The notes under the pieces are model-generated. The model searched no databases and had not been told where the DNA came from. It worked only from the letters and a program-made list of their open reading frames with translations. DNA of 64,000 nt, taken from assembly GCF_031679605.1 (NCBI RefSeq), contig NZ_CP117522.1, forward strand, positions 620,001-684,000. The letters run 5' to 3'. This DNA comes from Streptomyces luomodiensis (GTDB lineage Bacteria; Actinomycetota; Actinomycetes; Streptomycetales; Streptomycetaceae). Both the position numbers and the translations under genes were made by a program. Each line of letters starts with the position of its first letter. The stretch's first letter is position 1. Below are positions 42,434-50,472 of this stretch, in pieces.

Positions 42434-43186
42434 TCAGCGCATGAACAGGCCGCCGTTGGCGTCCCAGCACGCGCCCGTGACCACATCCGCGTGTTCGGCG
42501 GCGAGCAGCACGGCCATGTCGGCGATGAACTCCGGCCGTCCCAACCGCCCTACCGGGACGGCCTGTTCCAGGGCCGCGAGTCTGTCCGGCGGGACGATGT
42601 CGCGGACCGCCGGCAGGTCCTGGGGGCCCGGGGAGATGGCGTTCACCGTCACCCCGTGCGGGGCGAGGTCACGGGCGAACACCTTCGTCAGGGTGGTCAC
42701 TCCCCCCTTGGCCGCCGCGTAGTGCGCACCGGTCGCCGTGCCGCCGTTCTGTCCGGCGAGGGAGGCGATGTTGACGATGCGCCCGTGGCCCCGCCCGGCG
42801 AAGTAGGCGCCGAAGACCTGGCAGCCGAAGAAGGCGCCGTCCAGGTTGGTCGACACCACCTGGTGGAAGCTGTCGGGGCTGATCTCCATCAGCGCTTCGG
42901 CCTTGGCCAGTCCGGCGTTGTTGACCAGCACGTGGACCGCGCCCCAGCGGTCGGCGAGCTGGTCGCGGACGCGGGCGAAGGCGTCCTTGTCGCGCACGTC
43001 CAGGGCGAGTCCGACGGTGGCGCGGCCTTCCGGGTCGAGGGCCGCCGCGGCCTCGGCCGCGGCCTCCTGGTCCAGGTCGGTGAGCGCGACGCGGTAGCCC
43101 CGGTCGTACAGCCGGCCCGCGATGCACGCGCCCAGGCCGCGGGCGGCTCCGGTGACGAGCGCGACCCGCGCGGTCTCCGCGGTCAC
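42434..43186 (-). CDS. iacE: Short-chain dehydrogenase, IacE-like
   Basis: 250 residues. Classical SDR: TGAARGLG cofactor motif near residue 12, NNAG, catalytic Ser in NIASLAGQ and YAAAK, then PGPQDLPA. The start is GTG 43186, overlapping the preceding gene's stop by 4 bp (GTGA). In characterised iac systems the SDR acts with IacA early in indole-ring oxidation. As with most SDRs, substrate cannot be proven from sequence; the assignment rests on gene order. Confidence 0.75.
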   Translation of the reverse strand: MTAETARVALVTGAARGLGACIAGRLYDRGYRVALTDLDQEAAAEAAAALDPEGRATVGLALDVRDKDAFARVRDQLADRWGAVHVLVNNAGLAKAEALMEISPDSFHQVVSTNLDGAFFGCQVFGAYFAGRGHGRIVNIASLAGQNGGTATGAHYAAAKGGVTTLTKVFARDLAPHGVTVNAISPGPQDLPAVRDIVPPDRLAALEQAVPVGRLGRPEFIADMAVLLAAEHADVVTGACWDANGGLFMR

Positions 43187-43551
43187 CGGGCCGCCTCCGG
43201 TTCGGGCAGCGGGCGGCCGATGCGCGCCTCGATCTTCATATAGCGCCACAGGCCGTGCTCGCCGACCTGGACGGTGCGGAAGAGGTCGCAGGCCGCGGCG
43301 ACCGTCGGCTGGTCGACGACGTCGGCGAGGACGTAACAGGTCCAGGGCCAGGAGTCGGAGGGGCCGACCATGTGCCGGTCGTCGTCGACGGTGCCGAGGA
43401 CGGTCACCCCGGGCATGTCGTACAGCTGGGTGAGCATGGACGTGAAGCCGTCCCAGACGGTTGTGCCCTGGCCCGTGGGCAGGTCGAAGAAGTTCTGGTT
43501 GACGCCGACGCAGAACAGCACGCGCAGGGGTGCGCCAGTGGAATCGGGCAT
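43183..43551 (-). CDS. iacB: Small IacB-like protein
   Basis: 122 residues (LRVLFCVGVNQNFFDLP, TVLGTVDDDRHMVGPSDSWPW, HGLWRYMKIEARIGRPL) with a ferredoxin-like dimeric alpha/beta-barrel look and no cofactor motif. Its place directly between the IacA-type oxygenase (16 bp upstream) and the SDR (4-bp overlap) matches iacB, and the related IifD of indole degradation is a cofactor-independent ring-opening oxygenase. A similar ring-cleaving role for an oxidised indole intermediate is plausible but inferred. No close recognition by motif was possible. Confidence 0.6.
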   Translation of the reverse strand: MPDSTGAPLRVLFCVGVNQNFFDLPTGQGTTVWDGFTSMLTQLYDMPGVTVLGTVDDDRHMVGPSDSWPWTCYVLADVVDQPTVAAACDLFRTVQVGEHGLWRYMKIEARIGRPLPEPEAAR

Positions 43552-43567
43552 GGTGGGTTCCTGTCGT

Positions 43568-44731
43568 TCAGAGGTAGCCGGGGAAGGGCTGGACGCCCAT
43601 GAGGACGGCGCCGGCGCCGTCGTACATGCCCTCCTGGAGGAAGGCGTGTTGCGGGACCACCGAGGCGTCGCGCAGATAGCGCTGCATGGGGCCGGCGTCG
43701 GCGATGGCGGCGATGCCACCGAGCTGGTAGGCGGCGCGTACGACCTCGAAGGAGGTCTTCGCGAGGTGGGCGGAGGCGAGCCGCAGCGCACTGGTCTGTC
43801 CGGCACTCGCGGGGTCGCCCGCGACCACGGTGGCCCACACCTCCTCGGTGGCCTCGTAGAAGAAGGCGCGTGCGGACCGGAGCCGGGCCTCGGCCCGCCC
43901 GACCGCGATCCGGTAGGTGGCGCGCTCGGCGGGTTTCGGGGCGCCCGTGTAGCCGGCCCGGCCGCCCTGGGCGATGACGTGGTCGAGCGCGGCCCGCGCC
44001 ACCCCGAGGCCGACGACGGCCAGCACCTGCGCGGCGTAGGGGACGGCCGGGTAGCGGTAGAGCGGTTCGTCGACGGTGGGTTCGCCGCCGCGGACGAACG
44101 TCCACTCCTCGGGGACCACGGCCCCCTCGACCACCAGGTCGTGGCTTCCGGTGCCGCGCATGCCGATGACGTCCCAGTTCTCGGCGATCTCCACCTGACC
44201 GGGCCGCAGCAGGGCGGTGCGCGGCCGGCCGCCGCCGTCCGCACCGTCCTTGATGCCCACGCCGAGGATGTCCGCGCCCTTGCAGCCGCTGGCGAACTTC
44301 CAGCGGCCGCTGACCCGGTGGCCACCGGTGACACGTTCGGCGGGCTGTACCGGGAACAGTCCGGCGGCGAAGACCACATCGGGCCCGTCGGCGTACAGCT
44401 CGGCCTGGGTCTCAAGCGGCAGCGCGGCCAGATAGATCAGCGACGAGCCGAAGCTCGCGACCCAGCCGGCCGATCCGTCCACGGCCGAAATCCGTTCGAT
44501 GAGCCGGAGGAACGCGGCGGGCGGAAGGGCGTCCCCGCCGAATTGTTTGGGTGCGCTCGCCCGGTAGATTCCCGCGCTTTTGAATTCATCGATCACATCC
44601 CGCGGCACATGCCGCTTCTCCTCGAATTCGGCACGCCGCCGGGCGACTACGGCCAGCGCCCGGTCGAACGCCGATCCGGAGGGCGACTGCCCCGCGGCCG
44701 CCGTTTCGGCGGCATCCAGCGTCTGCGTCAT
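43568..44731 (-). CDS. iacA: Acyl-CoA-dehydrogenase-fold flavin monooxygenase, IacA-like
   Basis: 387 residues of the group D two-component monooxygenase family (HpaB C2/HsaA/IacA/IifC). Layout: N-terminal helical domain, central beta domain (GGHRVSGRWKFASGCKGADI, NWDVIGMRGTGSHDLVVEG) and a C-terminal four-helix bundle. The acyl-CoA dehydrogenase catalytic Glu is not evident, as expected for oxygenases. With reduced flavin from the reductase at 41848 it would hydroxylate an aromatic ring. Gene set identity with iac clusters suggests indole-3-acetate. ATG 44731 is chosen; a perfect palindrome lies 100 bp upstream. Confidence 0.8.
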   Translation of the reverse strand: MTQTLDAAETAAAGQSPSGSAFDRALAVVARRRAEFEEKRHVPRDVIDEFKSAGIYRASAPKQFGGDALPPAAFLRLIERISAVDGSAGWVASFGSSLIYLAALPLETQAELYADGPDVVFAAGLFPVQPAERVTGGHRVSGRWKFASGCKGADILGVGIKDGADGGGRPRTALLRPGQVEIAENWDVIGMRGTGSHDLVVEGAVVPEEWTFVRGGEPTVDEPLYRYPAVPYAAQVLAVVGLGVARAALDHVIAQGGRAGYTGAPKPAERATYRIAVGRAEARLRSARAFFYEATEEVWATVVAGDPASAGQTSALRLASAHLAKTSFEVVRAAYQLGGIAAIADAGPMQRYLRDASVVPQHAFLQEGMYDGAGAVLMGVQPFPGYL

Positions 44732-44780
44732 GAGCGATTCTCCTCGCACTGCGAGCGGAACTCCCGCCCGCCTTGCGATC

Positions 44781-44848
44781 ACGCTATGCGCGGCGCCCGA
44801 CCCGCTGCTATTGGGTGTTGGCTGCATCGCGTAGGGGATTTCCCCTAC
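44781..44848 (-). promoter_or_regulatory. iacA promoter region with 18-bp palindrome
   Basis: GTAGGGGATTTCCCCTAC at 44831-44848 (8-bp arms, 2-bp centre) lies 99 bp upstream of the iacA start codon. A -10-like TAGCGT (complement of 44781-44786) lies downstream, placing the palindrome near -65, suitable for an activator such as the response regulator encoded next door. A related site precedes catB. Confidence 0.6.
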
Positions 44849-44875
44849 CCGCGTTCTCGCTTCCGGCCTTTCCGG

Positions 44876-46312
44876 TTACGGGCCGGGAGGGGCCAGCGGC
44901 AGCGCGAAGCGGAAGACCGCGCCGCGCGGCTGGTTGGCCTCGACGTCGATCCGGCCGCCGTGGCGGGTGATGATGCGGTGGCTGAGGGCGAGGCCGATGC
45001 CACTGCCGTTCTCCTTGGAGGTGAAGACACCGTCGAAGAGGCTGTCCTCGCGGGGCGGCCCGTTCCCCCGGTCCCGGACGGCGAGTACGGCGGTCCCCTC
45101 CGCGCCGCGCCGGGTGGTGACCCGCACCGTGCGCTCCTCCTGCGGACGGCCGGCCATCTCGTCCACCGCGTTGAAGGCGAGGTTCATCACGACCTGCCCG
45201 ATGAGCACGTTCTCGCAGCGCACCGGCAGCGGTTCGGCGGTGAGGTCGAACTCGACGGCCACCGCGTGTTCCTGGGCGCGCAGCTCGATGAAGTACGCAC
45301 AGTCGCGCACGATCGCGTTGAGGTCGGTCAGCTGCTCGGACTGCTCCAGGCGGCCGACGTAGCCGCGCAGGCTGGCCAGGATCCGCCGGGCCCGCTCGAT
45401 CTGCCGGGCCGCGTTGTCCAGCCCCCAGGCCACCGCCTGGTCACCGCTGCCGAGCCGGCCGCGGGCTCCTTCGACGAAGTTGTACGCGGCGGCGAGCGGC
45501 TGGCTCACCTCGTGGGCGATCGCCATCGCCATGTCGCCCATGGCGTTGTTGCGGGCCAGGTGGTTCAGGCGCTGGGTGTCGCGGCGGTGCTCCTCCTCGG
45601 TGCGCACCCGGTCGGTGATGTCGTAGAAGAGCAGCATCCGGCCCTGTAGATCGCTCTCGATCTCGATGTACTGGCAGGTCGCGGCGTACCAGCGGGGCTC
45701 GCCGCCGGGTGCGGCGAACCGGTAGCGGCCCTCGCGGTCGGGGACCGGCCCGCCGCAGCAGTAGCCGGTGAAGTCCGCCCCGTGGATGCCGCCGCCGAGC
45801 AGCCTGGCCGCGGACTCGCTGGCGAAGACCACACGGTTCGCGTCGTCGAGGACGACGATCCCCTCGGCCAGACCGCTCAGAAAGGCGCGCAGCCTGCTCT
45901 CGGTGCGGAACAGATCGCGTCGCACCGCCTTCTCCTCGGCGATGTCCCGGAACTGGACCAGCACCACCGCTCGCGTGGGCAGGGCGACGCGGATCGCGAT
46001 GGCCTCGGTGAGGATCTCCTCACCGCTCTTGGACCGATAGCACCACTCGGTGGCGCTGATGCCGTGCTCCACCGCGTGGCCGAGCCAGCGGTGTCCGAGT
46101 TCGCGGCTGTACTGGAGGGCGTTCTTGCTCATGTCCGGCGCCTTGAGGGGCCGGAGCTCGTCGACCGTCCAGCCGAGCAGTTCGCAGGCCGCCCGGTTGG
46201 CCCAGAGGATGTCGTAGGTGCGGGCGTCGTGCAGCAGGACGCAGTACTTCAGACCCTGCATCAGGGTGCGGAAGTCGGACGGTGCGAGCCGGCTCGCGGT
46301 GGTGTCCCTCAT
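44876..46312 (-). CDS. Cytoplasmic PAS-PAS sensor histidine kinase
   Basis: 478 residues with no membrane segment. PAS1 (about 15-125; YDILWANRAACELLGW), PAS2 (about 140-235; GIVVLDDANRVVFAS), HisKA with phosphoacceptor His267 in AIAHEVSQPLAAAYN, and HATPase_c (NLAFNAVDEM, FTSKENGSGIGLALS). The HExxQPL H-box is the FixL/StyS/TodS type. The start overlaps the response regulator stop by 4 bp (ATGA). A soluble PAS kinase inside an aromatic locus probably senses the substrate or an intermediate directly, as TodS and StyS do. Confidence 0.88.
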   Translation of the reverse strand: MRDTTASRLAPSDFRTLMQGLKYCVLLHDARTYDILWANRAACELLGWTVDELRPLKAPDMSKNALQYSRELGHRWLGHAVEHGISATEWCYRSKSGEEILTEAIAIRVALPTRAVVLVQFRDIAEEKAVRRDLFRTESRLRAFLSGLAEGIVVLDDANRVVFASESAARLLGGGIHGADFTGYCCGGPVPDREGRYRFAAPGGEPRWYAATCQYIEIESDLQGRMLLFYDITDRVRTEEEHRRDTQRLNHLARNNAMGDMAMAIAHEVSQPLAAAYNFVEGARGRLGSGDQAVAWGLDNAARQIERARRILASLRGYVGRLEQSEQLTDLNAIVRDCAYFIELRAQEHAVAVEFDLTAEPLPVRCENVLIGQVVMNLAFNAVDEMAGRPQEERTVRVTTRRGAEGTAVLAVRDRGNGPPREDSLFDGVFTSKENGSGIGLALSHRIITRHGGRIDVEANQPRGAVFRFALPLAPPGP

Positions 46313-46926
46313 CGGTCCGCCGAGGGCCGCAGCCCCAGTCGGAGGATGTCGTGCACCAGCGTGGCGATGCTCTCGGCACCGGTCTTCTCCCGGATGCGCG
46401 CGCGATGCACATCGACGGTCTTGGCGCTGATGCCGAGCCGGGTCGCGATGCGTTTGTTCGGCGCGCCGTCGACGGACAGCGCGAGCACTTCCCGTTCACG
46501 GGCGGTCAGGCGGTTCAGGCTGGTGCGCAACGCGCGCTGTCCCGCGGCCCGCTCGAAGCGTTCCCGGGCGGTGCGCCGCGCGGCCTGTACGACGTCGAGC
46601 ATGTGCTGGGGGTCGTACGGCTTCTCCAGGAAGTCGACGGCGCCGTTCTTGAGGGCGCGTACCGACATCCGGATGTCACCGTGGGCCGAGACGAAGACGA
46701 CGGGCAGGGGCGCGCCGGTCTCGTTCAGCAGCTGCTGTACGTCGAATCCGCTGAGCTCGGGCATGCGGACGTCGAGGACCAGACAGGCGGGCTGGTCACG
46801 GTCGTAAGCGCGCAGGAAGTCGCGGGCGTCCCGGAAGCGCTCCGAGCGGATGCCGACCGACTCCAGCAGCCAGGCGAGGGATTCGCTCAGCTCCTCGTCG
46901 TCGTCCAGGATGTAGACGAGGCTCAT
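46309..46926 (-). CDS. FixJ/NarL-type response regulator
   Basis: 205 residues. Receiver domain with acidic pocket DDD (8-10), phospho-acceptor Asp52 in VLDVRMPE, and Lys102 in LEKPYD; LuxR-type helix-turn-helix at about 139-185 (LTAREREVLALSVDGAPNKRIATRL split over the linker). The closest functional analogues are StyR, TodT and FixJ. It is the likely activator of the iac and cat promoters, which share GTAGGG...CCCC(A)TAC palindromes. It is first in a two-gene operon with the kinase. Confidence 0.9.
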   Translation of the reverse strand: MSLVYILDDDEELSESLAWLLESVGIRSERFRDARDFLRAYDRDQPACLVLDVRMPELSGFDVQQLLNETGAPLPVVFVSAHGDIRMSVRALKNGAVDFLEKPYDPQHMLDVVQAARRTARERFERAAGQRALRTSLNRLTAREREVLALSVDGAPNKRIATRLGISAKTVDVHRARIREKTGAESIATLVHDILRLGLRPSADR

Positions 46927-46974
46927 CTCAGCCGCCCCGCCGGCGCGTCCGGTCCGGTCCCGGGGTACGGAAGG

Positions 46975-47142
46975 TCATGCGGCGGTCTCCTTCAGCCGTT
47001 CGGCCCGGCGCCACGCCCGGCGGCCGGGGTCCGGAACCGGCGCCGTGGGCGGCGGCCGCCGCCCGCGGGCGTGTTCCGGACCCTCGGTGACCTGGGCGGC
47101 GGCGCCCGTCTCCACGATGTCGTCACGGTACAACACGGCCAC
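46975..47142 (-). pseudogene. C-terminal remnant of a peptide-type ABC transporter ATPase
   Basis: On the minus strand the frame reads VAVLYRDDIVETGAAAQV, TEGPEHA, a scrambled stretch, then APVPDPGRRAWRRAERL. This matches the C-terminal tail of DppD/DppF-type ATPases (VAVMYRGRIVE...HPYTRALLAAVPVPDP...). The expected HPYTRALL segment is corrupted (HARGRRPPP), consistent with frameshifts, and no Walker motifs exist upstream. It is therefore a decayed fragment stranded between the response regulator and enol-lactonase genes. Confidence 0.5.
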
Positions 47143-47178
47143 GGGGCGGCCGAGGTGCCCGCGATCCGGCCGGTGGTC

Positions 47179-47988
47179 TCATAGGCCGCGCCCGGCCGCA
47201 CCGAGGTGGGCGGTCAGGGCCGCCCCGACGGCATCGGGTTCCTCCACCGCGAGATGGCCGGTGGCGACCGTCTTCAGGGTGGCTCCGGGAATTCCCTCGG
47301 CGAGTTCCCGCGCGTGGTCGAGGGGGGTGGCGAGGTCGTGGACGCCGCCGAGCACCAGCGTGGGAGCGCCGATCCGCGCCAGCTCGCCGCGCAGGTCGTA
47401 GCGTGCCAGGGCATCGCAGCACGCCGCGTAGCCGGCCGGGTCGGTGGTGGCGAGGTCGCGCAGCAGCTCCTTCCCCACGGGGGTCTCGGCCGTCGCGGGG
47501 TCGGCGAACCAGCGGCCCGGCATGGCCGTGAGCAACGCGCCGGTCCCCGCGCGCCGCACCAGGGCCGCGCGCTCGTACCAGGGGCCTGGCGCCCCGAAGT
47601 GGGCGGAGGAGCAGACCAGCGTCAGCGAGGCGACCCGTTCCGGGTGGCGGACGGCGAGCTGGGCCCCGATGGCACCGCCCAGTGAGATGCCCGCGTAGTG
47701 GAACCGGTCCCGGCCGTGGTGGTCGACGAGATCGAGCACCGAGGACGCCAGGTCCTCGACCGTGGTACGGCCGGGGCCCGGTGTGCCCGGCGCCGGTCCG
47801 CCGGACGGATGGCCCGGCGGACCGCCGTGACCGGGCAGGTCGTAGCGCAGCACCCGGTAGTGGCCGGCGAGGGCGGTGGCATGCGGTTCCCACACCGCCG
47901 TCCGTGTGCCCAGGGACGGCCCCAGGACGAGCAACGGCGCCTCGGCCGGGCCGTCGATCCGGTGGTGGAGCGGAGGGCGGGGCGTCAC
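47179..47988 (-). CDS. catD: 3-oxoadipate enol-lactonase (alpha/beta hydrolase)
   Basis: 269 residues. Alpha/beta hydrolase with nucleophile elbow AGISLGGAIG, acid in VLGGVHDLATP and His in VATGHLAVEEP. LRYDLPGHGGP near residue 45 is the PcaD/CatD signature. It hydrolyses the beta-ketoadipate enol-lactone formed by CatC. GTG 47988 overlaps the catC stop by 4 bp. The open frame upstream is antisense to catC and not used. No pcaIJ/pcaF genes are present here, so beta-ketoadipate must be finished elsewhere in the genome. Confidence 0.87.
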   Translation of the reverse strand: MTPRPPLHHRIDGPAEAPLLVLGPSLGTRTAVWEPHATALAGHYRVLRYDLPGHGGPPGHPSGGPAPGTPGPGRTTVEDLASSVLDLVDHHGRDRFHYAGISLGGAIGAQLAVRHPERVASLTLVCSSAHFGAPGPWYERAALVRRAGTGALLTAMPGRWFADPATAETPVGKELLRDLATTDPAGYAACCDALARYDLRGELARIGAPTLVLGGVHDLATPLDHARELAEGIPGATLKTVATGHLAVEEPDAVGAALTAHLGAAGRGL

Positions 47989-48278
47989 GCGGCCTCGCCG
48001 GCCGCCAGGTCGGACGGGTGCTGCGCCAGCGGGGTGACGTCGATCTTCATATACGGGAAGAGCGGCAGACTCCACAGAACGCGGTGCAGCGCCTCGTTGT
48101 CGGCCACGTCGAAGACGCTGATGTTGGCGTACTGCCCGACGCACCGCCAGATGTGCACCCACTCCCCCGACCTTTGCAGTTCCTGGCAGTAGGCCTTCTC
48201 ACGGGCCACCAGGTCCGCGCGGACCTCGGGGTCGAGATCGCGCGGGATGTCAACGTCCATGCGTACCGCGAACAACAC
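47985..48278 (-). CDS. catC: Muconolactone delta-isomerase
   Basis: 97 residues, the usual size of this decameric ferredoxin-fold enzyme. Signature stretches: MLFAVRMDVDIPRDLDPEV, GEWVHIWRCVGQYANISVFD and LPLFPYMKIDVTPL. It isomerises muconolactone to the enol-lactone in the catechol branch of the beta-ketoadipate pathway. GTG 48278 lies 6 bp after catA, with the next gene overlapping, so catB-A-C-D form one operon. Confidence 0.93.
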   Translation of the reverse strand: MLFAVRMDVDIPRDLDPEVRADLVAREKAYCQELQRSGEWVHIWRCVGQYANISVFDVADNEALHRVLWSLPLFPYMKIDVTPLAQHPSDLAAGEAA

Positions 48279-48284
48279 CGGGCA

Positions 48285-49151
48285 TCACGCCTTGTCGAGG
48301 ATGAAGTCGTGACGGACCTGGTGGCCGTTGCCGTCCGCCGCCGGGCCCGGGTCGAGGATGAGCTCGGGCTTCACGGCCTGGGCGATGTCGTCCTCGACGT
48401 GCCGGCCGCCCCGGAAGTACAGCTGGGTCGTGATGAGCTGGTGTCCGGGCGCCGACACCTTCAGATGGAGGTGTGCGGGACGCCAGGCGTGCCAGCCCGC
48501 GGCCTCGATGAGCGAGCCGCAGGCGCCGTCCGTGGGGATCTGGTAGGGCGCGGGCTCAATGGTGTGGATCGCGAAGTTGCCCTGGTCGTCGGCGACGACC
48601 GCGCCGCGCAGGTTCCACTCGGGCAGGCCCGGCGCGAACTGCGAGTAGTAGCCGTCGTCGTCGGCGTGCCACATCTCGATCAGGGCGCCCGCCAGCGGGG
48701 TGCCGTCCACGGAGCTGACCTGGCCGTGGAAGAGCAGCGGGGTGCCCGCTTCGTTCTCCCGCATGGGCAGGGTCGCCTCGGCGGGCAGGCGGGGCGCGCC
48801 GGGGATGTAGTACGGGCCCTCGATGGTGCCCTTGCTGCCCTCGCGGTTCTCGTTCGCCACTTCCTCCACGACGTGCTCGACCCACACATCGAGGAAGAGC
48901 GGCCACTCGCCGTCCTCGCCGACCCGGATCAGCCATGCCTTGAGCGCGTCGTACTCGGCGTAGGTCAGCTTGTGGCGCCGGATGATGTCATGCGTGGCGG
49001 CGAGCAGCTCGGACACCAGGGTGTCCACCCGCCGGGTGTCGACGTCGGCGGTGCCGGTCCGCTGCTTGCTGCGGAACTGCTCGGTGGCGGCGGCTCCGGA
49101 CGCGGCCGCGGTGGCCTGCTCGGCGGGCCGGTCCGGGATGGTCTCGGTCAT
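48285..49151 (-). CDS. catA: Catechol 1,2-dioxygenase
   Basis: 288 residues of the intradiol dioxygenase family. The N-terminal helical dimerisation domain (about 35-100) is followed by the catalytic beta-sandwich with Fe(III) ligands: Tyr in EGPYYIPGAP, a second Tyr in DDGYYSQF, and the two His in RPAHLHLKVSA. It opens catechol to cis,cis-muconate. A ~30-residue Ala-rich N-terminal extension precedes the domain. The presence of catA with catB and catC shows that the upstream enzymes of this locus deliver catechol. Confidence 0.94.
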   Translation of the reverse strand: MTETIPDRPAEQATAAASGAAATEQFRSKQRTGTADVDTRRVDTLVSELLAATHDIIRRHKLTYAEYDALKAWLIRVGEDGEWPLFLDVWVEHVVEEVANENREGSKGTIEGPYYIPGAPRLPAEATLPMRENEAGTPLLFHGQVSSVDGTPLAGALIEMWHADDDGYYSQFAPGLPEWNLRGAVVADDQGNFAIHTIEPAPYQIPTDGACGSLIEAAGWHAWRPAHLHLKVSAPGHQLITTQLYFRGGRHVEDDIAQAVKPELILDPGPAADGNGHQVRHDFILDKA

Positions 49152-49203
49152 GGTCTCGTCCCTTGTGTCGTGGTGCGTGCGTGGTGCACTTCTGGTGCGC
49201 GGA

Positions 49204-50307
49204 TCAGCGGTCCTGGCGGTAGCGGGCCAGCTTGTCGGGGTCGATGTCGATACCGAGCCCGGCGCCCTCGCGGATGCGCAGGGTGCCGGACTCGATGGTC
49301 AGCGGCTCGGTGAGGAGGTCGTCGGTCATGTCGAGGAAGTTCGACAGCTCTCCGGCGTACCGGGCGGACGTCCGGTGGGCGGCGCCGAAGGTCACGGTGC
49401 ACAGCGTGCCGATCTGGCCGTCGATCTGGTTGCCCATCACCACCTCGACACCCAGTCCTTCGCATGCGTGCAGCACGCGCTGGGAGGCGGTGAAGCCGGT
49501 GCGGGCGGTCTTGATGCTGATGGCGGTGGCGGAGCCGCCGAGGAGTTCGCGGGTCACCTCGGCGGCGCGGGTGGCGCTCTCGTCGGCGATGAAGGGGACC
49601 GTGGACTGGGCCACCAGCCAGCGGCGTCCCAGTACGTCGTCGGCGGGGCAGAGTTCCTCGGCGAAGGTCAGGCCGAGGTCGCTCATCTCGCGCAGGGCGC
49701 GGGCGGACTCGGACGCCGTCCAGCCGCGGTTGCCGTCGATGTACAGCTCGACGTCCGGACCCAGCGCCTGGCGCAGTGCGCGACAGGCCGCGACGTCGTC
49801 GCCGTACGGCCGCCGTCCGACCTTCACCTTGAAGGTGGTGATGCCGTAGGTGTCCCGGATCCGCTCCGCCTCGGCCACCATCTGGTCGGCGGGCGCGAAC
49901 CCGACCATGTGGCTCACCCGCATCCGGTCGGTGTAGCCGCCGAGCAGCCCGGACACCGGCATCTGGGCGGCCTTGCCGAGAATGTCCCACAGGGCCATGT
50001 CGATCGCCGCCTTGGCGGTCGGATTGCCGATGGTGCGATCGAGCCTGGCGTGCACGGCCTCGCGCTCGAGCGGTGTCATCCCCAGGATCTGCGGCGCGAA
50101 GATCTTGCCGATCACCGCGACGATGGACTCCTGGGTCTCACCGTAGGTGTACGGGCGGGGTGGCGCCTCGGCGGTGCCGATCAGACCCTCGTCGGTGTGC
50201 ACCCGCACCAGGACATGGTCGGCGGTGTGCACCTCGCCGCTGGCGAATTTCAGGGGTTTGGCGTAGGGAATGGCAAAGGGTATTGCCTCCACTTTGACGA
50301 TCTTCAT
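49204..50307 (-). CDS. catB: Muconate cycloisomerase
   Basis: 367 residues of the enolase superfamily, MLE subgroup. Catalytic lysine motif KVKVG at about 163-167, metal ligands in YIDGNRGW, EELCP and IADES, and the second Lys in SIKTARTG. It lactonises cis,cis-muconate to muconolactone. ATG 50307 follows AAGGAG. It is the first gene of the cat operon and has a 165-bp upstream regulatory region containing a palindrome related to that of iacA. Confidence 0.92.
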   Translation of the reverse strand: MKIVKVEAIPFAIPYAKPLKFASGEVHTADHVLVRVHTDEGLIGTAEAPPRPYTYGETQESIVAVIGKIFAPQILGMTPLEREAVHARLDRTIGNPTAKAAIDMALWDILGKAAQMPVSGLLGGYTDRMRVSHMVGFAPADQMVAEAERIRDTYGITTFKVKVGRRPYGDDVAACRALRQALGPDVELYIDGNRGWTASESARALREMSDLGLTFAEELCPADDVLGRRWLVAQSTVPFIADESATRAAEVTRELLGGSATAISIKTARTGFTASQRVLHACEGLGVEVVMGNQIDGQIGTLCTVTFGAAHRTSARYAGELSNFLDMTDDLLTEPLTIESGTLRIREGAGLGIDIDPDKLARYRQDR

Positions 50308-50407
50308 GCCACTCCTTCAGACCGATGGCGCGTCCTCGGGAATACCGAAAGCGCCTGAATTCCCTCGGGCTTTTCTTTTCCTGTCCCGGGGCCCTCGAAT
50401 GGGCATC

Positions 50408-50437
50408 AGCGTAGGGAGCGCACCCCATACACCACAA
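50408..50437 (-). promoter_or_regulatory. catB promoter/operator
   Basis: GTAGGGAGCGCACCCCATAC (50411-50430) is an imperfect palindrome sharing GTAGGG and CCCC(A)TAC with the iacA site; its near edge is 103 bp from the catB start codon, almost the same distance as at iacA. A possible -35 TTGTGG (complement of 50432-50437) and -10 TACGCT (complement of 50408-50413) with 18-bp spacing overlap it; a further-downstream promoter is also possible. Confidence 0.55.
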
Positions 50438-50472
50438 ATACCAGGTTGGGGCGTATTCAGACGCCACCGATA

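Noticed and set aside
43568..44731. Annotation as a beta-oxidation acyl-CoA dehydrogenase
   Set aside because: The partner flavin reductase, locus context and motifs match group D two-component aromatic monooxygenases instead.
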